Assembly: GCF_010894455.1 (NCBI RefSeq)
Contig: NZ_JAAIXY010000012.1
Location: forward strand, 186,001-250,000
Reading direction: 5' to 3'
Length of the DNA stretch: 64,000 nt
Origin: Myxococcus eversor
Lineage (GTDB): Bacteria; Myxococcota; Myxococcia; Myxococcales; Myxococcaceae
Shown: positions 1 through 9,192 of the stretch, piece by piece
How the letters are laid out: the number at the start of each line of letters is the position of its first letter
How positions within the stretch are numbered: position 1 is the first letter of the stretch
Program-made: the position numbers and the translations under genes
The notes under the pieces: generated by a model
Told to the model about the DNA's origin: nothing
The model's input: only the letters and a program-made list of their open reading frames with translations
Database searches by the model: none

Positions 1-1964
1 ATGCGGAAGACGTCCACTCCCGCCTCGGCCGCCTCGTCGATGAATGCCTCCACCACGTTGTTCGGATAGCTGGTGTAGCCCACGGCGTTGGCGCCACGCA
101 GCAGCATCTGGAGCAGCAGGTTGGGCGCCGCGGCCTTCAGCGCGCGCAGCCGCGCCCACGGGTCCTCGTTGAGGAAGCGGTACGCGGTGTCGAACGTCGC
201 GCCGCCCCAGCTCTCCAGGCTGAACAGGTCCGACGCCAGGTGCGCCGTGGCCGGAGCCACCCGCAGCACGTCCCGGGTGCGCATGCGCGTCGCCAGGAGC
301 GACTGGTGCGCGTCCCGCATCGTCGTGTCCGTCAAGAGCACGCGCTTCTGCGCGAGCACCCACTCGGCCAGCCCACGAGGGCCCTTCTCCGCCAGGATTT
401 GCGCGGTGCCTCGGGGCGGGGGGCCGGGAGGCGCCACCGGCAGGCGCGGCTCCATGAACTGGGTGGGCTTGAGCCGCTGGTGGCTCTTGATGGTGGGATG
501 GCCGTTGACGATGACCTCGGCCAGATAGGTGAGCAGCTTGCTGGCGCGGTCTCTCCGGGGCACCAGGTGGAACAGCTCCGGCGTCTCGTCGATGAAGCGC
601 GTGTAGGTCTCTCCGGCCTGGAACGCGGGGTGGTGCAGCACGTTCTCCAGGAAGGGGAGGTTCGTCTTCACGCCTCGGATGCGGAACTCCCGCAGGGCGC
701 GCTGTCCCTTCATCACCGCGCCCTGGAACGTGGGCGCATAGGCGATGACCTTGACCAGCATGGAGTCGTAGAACGGGGAGATGTGCGCGTTGGTGTAGCC
801 GTTGGAGCCGTCCAGCCGGATGCCGAAGCCGGTGGCCGCGCGCCAGGCGGTGATGACGCCCGCGTCCGGCATGAAGTTGTTGGACGGGTCCTCGGTGGTG
901 ACGCGCAACTGCACCGCGAAGCCGCGCGGCTGGATGGACTCCTGCGAGGGGATGCCCACCTCGGGCGAGCCGAGCGCGTGGCCCTCCGCGATGCGAATCT
1001 GGCTCTGCACCAGGTCCACGCCCGTCACCTGCTCGGTGACGGTGTGCTCCACCTGGAGCCGCGCGTTGCACTCGATGAAGTAGAAGTGGTCGTCGGCGAC
1101 GAGGAACTCCGCCGTGCCGGCGCTGCTGTAGCCCGCCTCCTTCGCCAGCCGCACCGCCGCGTCGCAGATGGCGCGCTTGAGCGCCGGGGCCAGGTTGGGC
1201 GCGGGGGCGATTTCGATGACCTTCTGGTGCCGGCGCTGCACCGAGCAGTCGCGCTCGTGCAGGTGGACGAGCTGCCCGTGCAGGTCTCCCAGCAGCTGCA
1301 CCTCGATGTGTCGCACCCGCTCCAGGAACTTCTCCAGGAACACGGCCGAGGAGCCGAAGGCGCTCTTCGCCTCCGAGCGCGCCGAGTCGAGCGCCGCCGC
1401 CAGCTCCTTCTCCTCGCGCACCACGCGCATGCCGCGTCCGCCGCCGCCGTGGGCCGCCTTCACGAGCACCGGGCCGCCGTGCTCCGCGAAGAACTCCCGC
1501 GCGCGCTTCAGCACCTGGACGTCATCGCCCTCCAGCGTGGTCCCCGGCACGGTGGGCACGCCCACCTGCTTCGCCAGCGCCTTGGCGGCCACCTTGTCGC
1601 CCATGGTCCGCACGACGGCGGAGCGGGGGCCGATGAAGCGGATGCCCCGGCGCTCGCACGCCTCGGCGAAGTCCGCGTTCTCCGACAGGAAGCCGTAGCC
1701 GGGGTGGATGGCGTCCACGCCGGCCCGCTCCGCCACGTCGAGGATTTCGTCGATGCCCAGGTAGGCTTCCACGGGGCGCTTGCCATGGCCCACGCGGTAG
1801 GCCTCATCGGCCTTGTGACGGTGCTCGTGCGTCCGGTCCTCGTCGCTGTAGATGGCGACGGTGCGGATTCCAAGCTCGTTGCAGGCGCGAAACACGCGGA
1901 TGGCGATCTCACCGCGGTTGGCGCACAGCACCTTCTGGATGGGTCTTGGGTCGGTGGAGGCCAT
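1..1964 (-). CDS. pyc: Pyruvate carboxylase, 3' end cut by window edge
   Basis: This is an ATP- and biotin-dependent carboxylase that makes oxaloacetate from pyruvate (anaplerosis, cytoplasm). The visible 654 residues hold a complete biotin carboxylase module: the N-terminal ANRGEIAIR motif, the glycine-rich ATP-grasp loop KAAHGGGGRGMR, and the catalytic stretch FIECNARLQVEHTVTEQVTG. The start of the carboxyltransferase domain follows (LLTDTTMRDAHQSLLATRMR). Having both modules on one chain separates it from a stand-alone acetyl-CoA carboxylase AccC. The rest of the carboxyltransferase and the biotinyl domain would lie left of position 1. The start is the ATG at 1964 (MASTDPRPIQKVLC). The gene is divergent from the P450 gene, with about 120 bases between them. 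Confidence 0.95.
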   Translation of the reverse strand, partial: MASTDPRPIQKVLCANRGEIAIRVFRACNELGIRTVAIYSDEDRTHEHRHKADEAYRVGHGKRPVEAYLGIDEILDVAERAGVDAIHPGYGFLSENADFAEACERRGIRFIGPRSAVVRTMGDKVAAKALAKQVGVPTVPGTTLEGDDVQVLKRAREFFAEHGGPVLVKAAHGGGGRGMRVVREEKELAAALDSARSEAKSAFGSSAVFLEKFLERVRHIEVQLLGDLHGQLVHLHERDCSVQRRHQKVIEIAPAPNLAPALKRAICDAAVRLAKEAGYSSAGTAEFLVADDHFYFIECNARLQVEHTVTEQVTGVDLVQSQIRIAEGHALGSPEVGIPSQESIQPRGFAVQLRVTTEDPSNNFMPDAGVITAWRAATGFGIRLDGSNGYTNAHISPFYDSMLVKVIAYAPTFQGAVMKGQRALREFRIRGVKTNLPFLENVLHHPAFQAGETYTRFIDETPELFHLVPRRDRASKLLTYLAEVIVNGHPTIKSHQRLKPTQFMEPRLPVAPPGPPPRGTAQILAEKGPRGLAEWVLAQKRVLLTDTTMRDAHQSLLATRMRTRDVLRVAPATAHLASDLFSLESWGGATFDTAYRFLNEDPWARLRALKAAAPNLLLQMLLRGANAVGYTSYPNNVVEAFIDEAAEAGVDVFR

Positions 1965-2083
1965 GGCTTGGGGAAGGGGATAGGGCGCTTCCCCCTCCCG
2001 GCGCAACTGGCCCGTGGCGGGACGTCGGTTTCAAGTCACTGCCCGGGCTTGACGGTGGCAAGGCGACCGGAACAAATCGGGGT

Positions 2084-3454
2084 ATGGACACCTCTGTTCC
2101 CTCTCCCTCCGCGCGCCGCAAGGCCGGCCCTCGGGGATTGCCCGTGCTGGGAAGCTTCTTTCCCATGCTCCAGGAGCCGCTGGCCCTGGCCAACAAGCTC
2201 CACGCCGAATACGGCGACGTGTCCCTGGTTCGCGTCTACGGCTACCCGATTGCCTTCCTGCGAAACCCGGTGGACGTGAAGCGGGTGCTCATCGACGAGC
2301 CCCAGGCCTTCCCCAAGCCGCGCATCGTCAATCCCTTCAACGGCAACGGGCTCACCGTGAGCCAGGGGGAGCTGTGGAAGCGGCAGCGACACATGGTTCA
2401 GCCGATGTTTCACAAGGAGAAGGTCCGGCAATGGTCGGGCATCTTCAGTGAAGAGCTGGCCAAGGTGCTGCAACGGTGGACGGCCCTGGGCGCCAAGGGC
2501 GAGTCCTTCGACATGTACACGGAGGCCGCCCGCCTGATGTTCGCGGTGATGTGGCGCACGTGCTTCGACGAGGTCCCCCGCGAGGAGTTCTTCGCGGGCA
2601 TCATGGACGCCATCGACGTGTTCGGTCGTCGTCGCGGACCCTGGGGCACGCTGTACTACAAGGTGCTGCCCCGGTTGGACCCGAACATCGACCGGATCGG
2701 CATGGCGCTCTGGCTCGTCAATGGGTGGATCTACGCGCGGCTGGGACAGCGGCGCGAGCGCGGGACGCAGGACGGGGACATCACGCTCCTGTCCGCGCTG
2801 GTGGAGGCGAGGGCCCGGGACACGGGCGAGCCGATGGAGGACACGCAGGTGCGCGACGAAATCGTGAACCTCTTCGGCGCCAGCTTCGAGATGATCGCCA
2901 CCTCCCTGACGTGGGCCGTGCACGCGTGCACGCAACACCCGGAGGTGACGCGCGCCATCCGCGAGGAGGTGAGCGCCGTCTGTGGCAACGCGCCACCCAG
3001 GTACGAGGACGTGGCGAAGCTGCCGTACACGAACCGCGTCGTGCAGGAGATCAACCGGCTGAGCCCTCCCGCGTGGACCATCCTCCGGGAGACGGCGGAC
3101 GACGTGGAGGTGGGCGGTGTGCTCCTGCCCAAGGGCACCAACCTCCTCATGTGCCCGTACGCCATCCACCGGCACCCGGACCACTGGAAGGACGCCGACA
3201 CGTTCGACCCGGACCGCTTCCTGCCGGAGCGCCTGGCGGGCATGCACAAGTGCGCCTACGTGCCCTTCGGTGCGGGCCAGCGCATCTGCGTGGGCCAGCA
3301 CATGTCCCAGGTGGACACGGTGCAGACGCTGGCCACGCTGCTCCAGCAGTGCGACGTGGAGTACCTGGGGAAGAACCCCGTGGAGTGGCAGACGCGGCTG
3401 ACCTTCGTGCCCAAGCGGGGCATGCCCATGCGGGTGCGCGCTCGCAAGGGCTGA
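2084..3454 (+). CDS. Cytochrome P450
   Basis: This 456-residue haem monooxygenase has a normal bacterial P450 length. The haem loop FGAGQRICVG places the thiolate ligand at Cys402. The K-helix ExxR is EINR, and the meander motif is FDPDRF. In the I helix the usual (A/G)Gx(D/E)T reads as GASFEMIAT, so the acid is kept (Glu269) but the oxygen-activating Thr appears to be replaced by Met270. The start ATG at 2084 (MDTSVPSPSARRKAGPRGLP) leads directly into the proline-rich hinge; an upstream in-frame start at 1946 would add residues with no P450 character. No ferredoxin or ferredoxin reductase is adjacent, so redox partners must be encoded elsewhere. The substrate cannot be predicted. The gene is convergent with the MFS gene that follows. 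Confidence 0.93.
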   Translation: MDTSVPSPSARRKAGPRGLPVLGSFFPMLQEPLALANKLHAEYGDVSLVRVYGYPIAFLRNPVDVKRVLIDEPQAFPKPRIVNPFNGNGLTVSQGELWKRQRHMVQPMFHKEKVRQWSGIFSEELAKVLQRWTALGAKGESFDMYTEAARLMFAVMWRTCFDEVPREEFFAGIMDAIDVFGRRRGPWGTLYYKVLPRLDPNIDRIGMALWLVNGWIYARLGQRRERGTQDGDITLLSALVEARARDTGEPMEDTQVRDEIVNLFGASFEMIATSLTWAVHACTQHPEVTRAIREEVSAVCGNAPPRYEDVAKLPYTNRVVQEINRLSPPAWTILRETADDVEVGGVLLPKGTNLLMCPYAIHRHPDHWKDADTFDPDRFLPERLAGMHKCAYVPFGAGQRICVGQHMSQVDTVQTLATLLQQCDVEYLGKNPVEWQTRLTFVPKRGMPMRVRARKG

Positions 3455-3466
3455 GGGCCGGACACG

Positions 3467-4732
3467 TCAGGAGGGCTGGGAGCGCGCGCTGGCCTCGGTG
3501 GCCGTGTCCGGAGCGGTCTCCTCGAAGTCGAGGTCGCGGTGGAAGGTCTCCTCGATTCGCGTGAGCGCGAGCAGCGCGAGCCCGAAGCAGATGCTGCCCA
3601 CGGTGATGGCCGCCATGGGCACGGAGATGTAGCCCTTGAGGAGGGCGAACGCGCTGGCGGCGATGGCGGCGGAGCCTCGCACGAAGTTGGGCACCGTCGT
3701 CGCCACCGTGCCGCGGATGTTGGTGCCGAACTGCTCGGCCGCCATCGTCACCAGCACCGCCCAGTAGCCCACCATGATGCCGATGAAGAAGCTCAGGATG
3801 TACACCGTGGTGCTGGTGAGCCCGGGGACGAGCCCGTAGACGAGCATCAGCAGGAACCCGCCCACCAGGTTCAGCGCCACCGCGCGCTTGCGGCTCTTGA
3901 GCCACTGGCTGAACAGGCCCGCGAGCAGGTCGCCAATCGTCAGGCCGATGGAGCCATAGAGGATGGCGTTGCCCGCCGTCACCGTGCCCTGCACGTTGAG
4001 GCCCGCGGTCAGCTCCGGCGCGAAGGTGAAGAGGATGCCGGTGGTGAAGTAGATGGGGACGCCAATCAGGATGCAGCAGATGTACTTGAGGAACCGGCCC
4101 CCCTGGAGCAGCAGGAAGGGGTTGGCGCGCGACGGGTCCGTCTTCTTCTTGAAGAGCTCCGACTCGGACACCTTGAAGCGGGCGAACAGCAGCGCCAGGC
4201 CCATGATGCCGCCGGTGAAGTAGGCCGTCTTCCAGTGCAGGTGCTGACCCACGAAGGCCGCCGCCACGATTCCCAGCATGCCGAGCGTCGCGACGATGGT
4301 GGTGCCCAGGCCGCGCTTCTCCTTGGGGAGCGACTCGGCGACCAGGGTGATTGCCGCGCCCAGCTCGCCCGCCAGGCCCACGCCGCCCAGGAAGCGGAAC
4401 ACCGCGTAGCTCGTCACGTCCCAGGCGAACGCGTTGGCCAGGTTGGCGAACGAGTAGAGCAGGATGGAGCCGAACATCACCGACAGCCGGCCGCGCTTGT
4501 CGGCGAGCACGCCCCACAAGAGGCCGCCCACCATCATCCCCACCATCTGGCAGTTGTAGATGAGGATGCCCTTGGACAGCACCTCCTCCGGACTGGTGAT
4601 GCCGATGTCCCGGAGCGACGCGGCACGCACCACGCCGAACAGCGTGATGTCGAAGAGGTCGACGAAGTAGCCGAGCCCGGCCACCAGCACCGTCAGGTTC
4701 AGGACCGAGCGCAGCTCACGCAGGAATTTCAT
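3467..4732 (-). CDS. MFS transporter, metabolite:H+ symporter type
   Basis: This inner-membrane major facilitator protein has about 421 residues and roughly 12 hydrophobic segments. The loop 2-3 signature is GVLADKRGRLSVMFG, and the sugar/metabolite symporter motif region RFLGGVGLAGELGAAITLVAE follows. The pattern matches the family that carries sugars, aromatic acids or dicarboxylates, but the substrate cannot be read from sequence. The ATG at 4732 (MKFLRELRS) is preferred; a GTG two codons upstream at 4738 is possible. Neither has a convincing ribosome-binding site. Confidence 0.85.
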   Translation of the reverse strand: MKFLRELRSVLNLTVLVAGLGYFVDLFDITLFGVVRAASLRDIGITSPEEVLSKGILIYNCQMVGMMVGGLLWGVLADKRGRLSVMFGSILLYSFANLANAFAWDVTSYAVFRFLGGVGLAGELGAAITLVAESLPKEKRGLGTTIVATLGMLGIVAAAFVGQHLHWKTAYFTGGIMGLALLFARFKVSESELFKKKTDPSRANPFLLLQGGRFLKYICCILIGVPIYFTTGILFTFAPELTAGLNVQGTVTAGNAILYGSIGLTIGDLLAGLFSQWLKSRKRAVALNLVGGFLLMLVYGLVPGLTSTTVYILSFFIGIMVGYWAVLVTMAAEQFGTNIRGTVATTVPNFVRGSAAIAASAFALLKGYISVPMAAITVGSICFGLALLALTRIEETFHRDLDFEETAPDTATEASARSQPS

Positions 4733-5013
4733 GGGCACGATTCAATGGGTTTGGTTCGTCGCGAGCAAGACCGATTCTTTCGACGCAGCGCGTGCAAAAC
4801 AGGTCGGCTTGCAATGCGTCGGGAAATATGAACCGTGATTCAGGTCTCATCCCCGGGTGGGGCGGTTTCGTCCCTCGCCAGGGCGGTTTCGTCACATCCC
4901 TCGCCGGAGGTCGCCCCGGGCTCTGTATCTCCGTGTCCACCGGGGGCCTGGAGTCACGGGGCCGCCGGAAGGCCGCGCGCACTTCCGCGCTCGCGGCGCG
5001 AGGAGGAGACACC

Positions 5014-6861
5014 ATGAGATTCTTGAACGCGGTACGAGGGATGTTCCTGGCGAGCGCGCTGGCGCTCGTGGGCTGCCAGGGTGGGGAGCCGGGCGACGAC
5101 GGCCAGACGGAGGCGCCGGGGAGTCAGGAGCAGCGGATCTCCAACTGCGTCAGCCTGGTGCCGGTGATGACCAGCAACAACGCGCCGTCGGGCTTCGTCA
5201 CCAGCTCGGGCGTGTACGGCTCGAATCCGGCCGCCTACGAGCCCTGGAAGGCGTTCGACAACGCCACCACCTTCTGGCTCTCCACGGCCAACGTGACGCC
5301 CGCGTGGTTGGGCTACGAGTTCGGCGGGGGCGCGATGAAGACGGTGCGCCGCTACGCCGTCTCCTACTCCAACGGCTCCATCACCACGCGTGCCCCGAAG
5401 AACTGGACGCTGGAGGGCTCCAACGGCGGCGCCTGGGTGGTGGTGGACACGCGCACCAACGTGACGGGCTGGACCAACGAGCGGCGCGAGTACAACGTGG
5501 CCCACCCCGGGACGTACAAGAAGTACCGGCTGAATGTGTCGGACGACAATGACTCCCGCGCGGGCATCGTCGTCCTGTCTATTGGCCGGCTGGAGCTGTA
5601 CCAGTGTGACGCGTTCCCCACGGTGGCGGACGTGTGGACGAAGACGTCCGGCGCTCCGGGTGGCTTCACGCGCATCCATGACCTGGCGGGCGACCCGGCC
5701 GGCCGCACCTACTCCACGGGCATGACGACGGTGGGCGTGGAGGGCCAGCCCATGGCTGGATTGATGGACGGCTTCCTCACGGCGCGCGACTGGAACGGCA
5801 ACATCAACTTCCACAAGCAGCTCGGCGCGGCGGGCACCGTCACCCTGGGCTACGGCGTCGCGCGCAACCGGACGTTCGAGGAGATCTATGTCGCGGGCTT
5901 CACGGATGGCGCGCTGCCTGGCGCCACCAGCAGCGGGGGGCGTGATGCGTTCATCACCCGGTACCGCTACACCGGCGTGTTCGGCTGGACGCGGCAGATT
6001 GGCCTGGCAGGGGCGCAGACGGAGGGCTACGGCGTGTCCATCGACTCGTCGGACAACGCCTTCCTGGTGGGCTCCACCAACGGCAACCTGGACGGCAACG
6101 TGCGCACCGGCAACTACGATGCATTCGTCACCAAGTACAACGCCACGGGCGTGAAGCAGTGGACGCGACTGTTGGGCGTGGCGGGGAAGACGACCCACGC
6201 GCGGCGGGCCTCCGCCGACACCTCCGGCAACGTCTACGTCTCCGGCTGGACGGACGGCAACCTGGATGGCCAGACGCTCACGGGCCCGCAGGATGCGTTC
6301 ATCACCAAGTACGACGCGGATGGCGTGAAGCAGTGGACGCGGCTGGCGGGCGCTCCCGCCACGGCCGTGTGGCTCTACGGCTCCACGCTGGATGCGAGCG
6401 GCAACGTGTACCTGACGGGCTACAGCGGCGGCGGCATGGATGGCGTGCCCAACGTGACTCCCGCCATCGACGTCTTCATCGCGCGGTTCAACCCGGCGGG
6501 CGTCAAGCAGTGGGTGTGGGAGCTGGACTCGGGCTCGGGCTCGTGGGGCATGGGCATCTTCGCCCATGACGACGGAATCTACGTGACGGGCGGCGCGGTG
6601 GCGGACGTGACGCTGACGTCCGACACCTCGGGCGGCATGGTCCACAACTACGTGGCGAAGGTGAACTACTCCGGCGCGCTCCAGTGGATCAAGCAGCAGC
6701 CCACCGCGGTGCTCAATGGCGTGGAGAAGGACGTGCGCAGCATGGGTGTCGTGGTGGACCAGGACGACAACATGTACGTCGGCGGTTACCTGGACGGGAA
6801 CTTCGAGGGCAACACCCTGCAGGGTGCCCCCGACTCCTTCCTGACGAAGATCGCCCCGTAG
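5014..6861 (+). CDS. Lipoprotein with discoidin-like domain and SBBP beta-propeller
   Basis: This 615-residue exported protein has a signal peptide with lipobox ALVGC, so it is predicted to be lipidated. Residues about 40-185 look like an F5/8 type C (discoidin) carbohydrate-binding fold, with PWKAFDNATTFW followed by a YRLNVSDDND segment near its end. The remainder is an array of SBBP-type propeller blades with recurring DAFxTKY, GVKQWTR and GNVYVSGxTxGNLDG motifs. Such proteins are surface or secreted binding proteins; no catalytic motif is visible. The start is fixed by an AGGAGG-like site a few bases before the ATG. It ends beside a strong hairpin shared with the convergent gene. Confidence 0.85.
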   Translation: MRFLNAVRGMFLASALALVGCQGGEPGDDGQTEAPGSQEQRISNCVSLVPVMTSNNAPSGFVTSSGVYGSNPAAYEPWKAFDNATTFWLSTANVTPAWLGYEFGGGAMKTVRRYAVSYSNGSITTRAPKNWTLEGSNGGAWVVVDTRTNVTGWTNERREYNVAHPGTYKKYRLNVSDDNDSRAGIVVLSIGRLELYQCDAFPTVADVWTKTSGAPGGFTRIHDLAGDPAGRTYSTGMTTVGVEGQPMAGLMDGFLTARDWNGNINFHKQLGAAGTVTLGYGVARNRTFEEIYVAGFTDGALPGATSSGGRDAFITRYRYTGVFGWTRQIGLAGAQTEGYGVSIDSSDNAFLVGSTNGNLDGNVRTGNYDAFVTKYNATGVKQWTRLLGVAGKTTHARRASADTSGNVYVSGWTDGNLDGQTLTGPQDAFITKYDADGVKQWTRLAGAPATAVWLYGSTLDASGNVYLTGYSGGGMDGVPNVTPAIDVFIARFNPAGVKQWVWELDSGSGSWGMGIFAHDDGIYVTGGAVADVTLTSDTSGGMVHNYVAKVNYSGALQWIKQQPTAVLNGVEKDVRSMGVVVDQDDNMYVGGYLDGNFEGNTLQGAPDSFLTKIAP

Positions 6862-6873
6862 CGGGGATGCTGG

Positions 6874-6904
6874 AGGCGCGGCACGCGGGACAGGTGCCGC
6901 GCCT
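6874..6904. terminator. Bidirectional hairpin between convergent genes
   Basis: A perfect 11-bp inverted repeat, AGGCGCGGCAC and GTGCCGCGCCT, with a 9-base loop lies in the 46-base gap between two convergent genes. There is no long T tract, so it may be a weak intrinsic terminator or an mRNA-stabilising hairpin. Confidence 0.6.
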
Positions 6905-6907
6905 TCA

Positions 6908-8338
6908 TTACTCGTCGCTGGCGCGGATGTTGACGACGAGGACGCGCGCGACGCTGGCCTTCTCACCCTCGGGGTCGACGGCCTGGTAGGCGGTGAGTCG
7001 CTCTCGGGCTTCGTTGTAGAGGCGCAGGCGGACGAGGGCGACGATCTCCGATTCGCGCGCGTTCCGGGCGTAGGACTTCTCGACGGCGGAGGCACCGCTT
7101 CCCCAGGCCTCGTAGTAGGCGCGGCAGGCGAGCAGGGACTGGGCAAAGGCGTGATGGATGGCGGGCTCGGAGCAGCGGTTGTAGTCGCGCTCCATCCGCA
7201 CCGAGCCGGTGGGCTTTGCCTGCCGCTCCAACTCCTCGATGCGCTGGGCGAACTGGAGCTCCTCCGTCGCGAGCCTGTCGTTCATCGCCTTGGCGGATTG
7301 CTCGTCGGCGGCGCGGTCCAGGGCGGAGGCCCGCATCATGGCGTCGACGGCGTCGGCCAGCAGGCTCTGGGGATAGGTCCGCAGGAAGGTGTCTCCGGCG
7401 TCCCGCTCGGCTTCCCATTGCCCGAGCTTGCCGAGCGCGATGAAACGAAACCACGAGGCCGTCTCGGCTGGGAGGCGAAGTTGATACAGGGGAAGTCCCA
7501 TCGGGAGGACCCGCTCGGTGTCCTGGACCAGCGTGCGCCAGCGCCCCCGGACGTAGTTCGCGTCCAGCAGTCGCAGTGCGGCCGAGGCGCGCTCCTCGGA
7601 GGGGCGCTTGGGGTCCTGCATCGTGGCCCGCAGCTCCGCGTCGCCGGCCTCGCGCGCGGGTGTGGCGCGCAGGGCGTGCTCGGCGAGCCGCCTTTCCAGG
7701 CGGGAGAGCTCCTCACGGGCGTACTCGAAGCCCGGGGAGCCCGCCAGCGTCGCGCGCAGGAGCCAGGCGCGCTCGTCCTCGGTGGGGGCGGCGAGCGCCC
7801 GTCCATAGGTCTCCAGGGCGAGCACCGCTTCGCGCCCCGAGGGACGCTTCACGCGTGGCTTCACGGGCGTGCCGAGCAGCCGGCTCGCCACCTGATCTTG
7901 CAACGAGAAGATGCGGTCCATGGGACCGGTGACTTTCGCCGTGTCGAGCACGACGCCGGTCTCCACGTCGATGAAGCGCGCGTTGATGCGCACCTGTTGC
8001 TCCGCGCGCTGGATGCTGCCCAATACGACGGTGCGAGCGCCCACCAGACGGCCCACGCGGACCGCCGTCGACTCCGTGGATTGCTGTCGCTCCTGGAGGT
8101 CCAGCTCCGCGAGGGCGGCGTCGAGCTGCTCGCGCTCCACCAACTGGATGCGACCGCTGGCGCGCAGGTCGGAGATGAGCGTCTCCGTCATGCCGCGCGC
8201 GAGCCAGTCCAGCGAGGTGTCCGTGTTGAGGTTGCGGAACGGCATCACCGCGGCGGGCCCCGGTGGCGGCTTCGCGGGTTCCGCCGCGAGCGCCACGTGG
8301 GAGCACGCGAGGAGGAGCAGCAGCCAGCGGGGGGCCAT
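6908..8338 (-). CDS. TolB/CsgG-like exported protein, long form
   Basis: This 476-residue protein has an N-terminal signal sequence (MAPRWLLLLLACSHVALA). A TolB-N/CsgG/FlgO-like domain follows at about residues 25-175: AVMPFRNLNTDTSLDWLARGMTE, then ERxQLDAAL, LVGARTVVLGS and a RFIDVETGVVL strand. This fold assembles in the periplasm or outer membrane and often appears next to signalling or secretion loci. The C-terminal 300 residues are helical and TPR-like, with EAERDAGDTFLRTYPQSLLADAV as one example. The ATG at 8338 shares its A with the stop of the upstream paralog (TGATG), which implies translational coupling. The exact role is unknown. Confidence 0.75.
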   Translation of the reverse strand: MAPRWLLLLLACSHVALAAEPAKPPPGPAAVMPFRNLNTDTSLDWLARGMTETLISDLRASGRIQLVEREQLDAALAELDLQERQQSTESTAVRVGRLVGARTVVLGSIQRAEQQVRINARFIDVETGVVLDTAKVTGPMDRIFSLQDQVASRLLGTPVKPRVKRPSGREAVLALETYGRALAAPTEDERAWLLRATLAGSPGFEYAREELSRLERRLAEHALRATPAREAGDAELRATMQDPKRPSEERASAALRLLDANYVRGRWRTLVQDTERVLPMGLPLYQLRLPAETASWFRFIALGKLGQWEAERDAGDTFLRTYPQSLLADAVDAMMRASALDRAADEQSAKAMNDRLATEELQFAQRIEELERQAKPTGSVRMERDYNRCSEPAIHHAFAQSLLACRAYYEAWGSGASAVEKSYARNARESEIVALVRLRLYNEARERLTAYQAVDPEGEKASVARVLVVNIRASDE

Positions 8339-9072
8339 CAAGGTCTCAGCCTCTCGGGCAGGCGGGGCAGCAGCGCGCGCACCTCGGCGGTGAGCGCATC
8401 CTGGACCGCGAAGGAGTTGCTCGCGGGCCCTTCCACGCGCGCCGTGTCGAGCACCTCGCCGGTCTCCACGTGCACGAACCTCGCGGCGATGCGCAGCATG
8501 TCGCCCGCTTGCTGGAAGCTGCCGAGCACCACCACCTCGGCACCCACGATGCGACCGAGACGGGCCCGCGTCTCCGGGTCCACCCGCGCGCCCTGCGTGA
8601 AGTCCTGTTCCTCCAGCGGGAGGTCCAACTGTCCGCGCTCGATGAGCCGCATCCCGGGTTGGGCGCCTACGTCGGTGACCACCGCTTCGGACAGGGCCCA
8701 CTCCAAAGGCGTGAGCGAGGTGTCTCCACTCAGGTTCCGGAACTTCAGCACGCAGACCCGCACGGGGCCGGTGGGGGCGGGGGCCGCGGGAGTTGGCGCG
8801 GTGTGCTCGGTCGGCGCGGGCCGTGCGGAGGGGGCAGGTGCCGTGGGAGCGGGACGGAGCAGGAACGCGGCCACGCCGGGGACGGCGAGTCCCAGGGCCA
8901 CGAGCACGGCGGTGCCGACACCCGTGACACGGGCGCCTCGCGCGGTCTGGCTCGGAGGGGTGGTGTCGGGTGAGTCGTCCAAGGCGTACAGCGTGCCGGA
9001 GCGCACCTGGGACGAGGAGGGAGACGGCGGGCGGGGTTCATCGGGCTCGTGGCCCGGAGTGGTCCTGTTCAC
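8338..9072 (-). CDS. Membrane-anchored TolB/CsgG-like protein, short paralog
   Basis: This 244-residue protein has a charged N-terminus, one transmembrane segment near residues 50-72, a Pro/Ala/Thr-rich linker, and then the same CsgG/FlgO-like domain as the downstream gene. The shared elements are VCVLKFRNLSGDTSLTPLEWALSE, RLIERGQLDLPLEEQ, IVGAEVVVLGSFQQAG and RFVHVETGEVLDTARVEG. The two genes are tandem paralogs in one transcription unit joined by a TGATG overlap. The soluble domain faces the periplasm if the single segment is an uncleaved anchor. It is divergent from the LytS-type kinase gene, with about 100-120 bases between them. Confidence 0.75.
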   Translation of the reverse strand: MNRTTPGHEPDEPRPPSPSSSQVRSGTLYALDDSPDTTPPSQTARGARVTGVGTAVLVALGLAVPGVAAFLLRPAPTAPAPSARPAPTEHTAPTPAAPAPTGPVRVCVLKFRNLSGDTSLTPLEWALSEAVVTDVGAQPGMRLIERGQLDLPLEEQDFTQGARVDPETRARLGRIVGAEVVVLGSFQQAGDMLRIAARFVHVETGEVLDTARVEGPASNSFAVQDALTAEVRALLPRLPERLRP

Positions 9073-9192
9073 GGAGCGCGCGCAGCATAGCCGAAGGCGC
9101 TGTTTCGCTTCGTGGGGGGCTCTCGAAACCAGGCGCTTCCGCTACGCTGCTTCGCCGTGGCCGCGAGGGATGCCGTGAACCCGGGGGAGGTG

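Noticed and set aside
240-2279. 679-codon plus-strand frame opposite pyruvate carboxylase and entering the P450 gene
   Set aside because: No domain features; the minus strand holds an unmistakable biotin carboxylase.
4954-7146. 730-codon minus-strand frame opposite the SBBP lipoprotein gene
   Set aside because: The plus strand has a signal peptide, lipobox and repeated propeller blades with a strong ribosome-binding site; the antisense frame has none.
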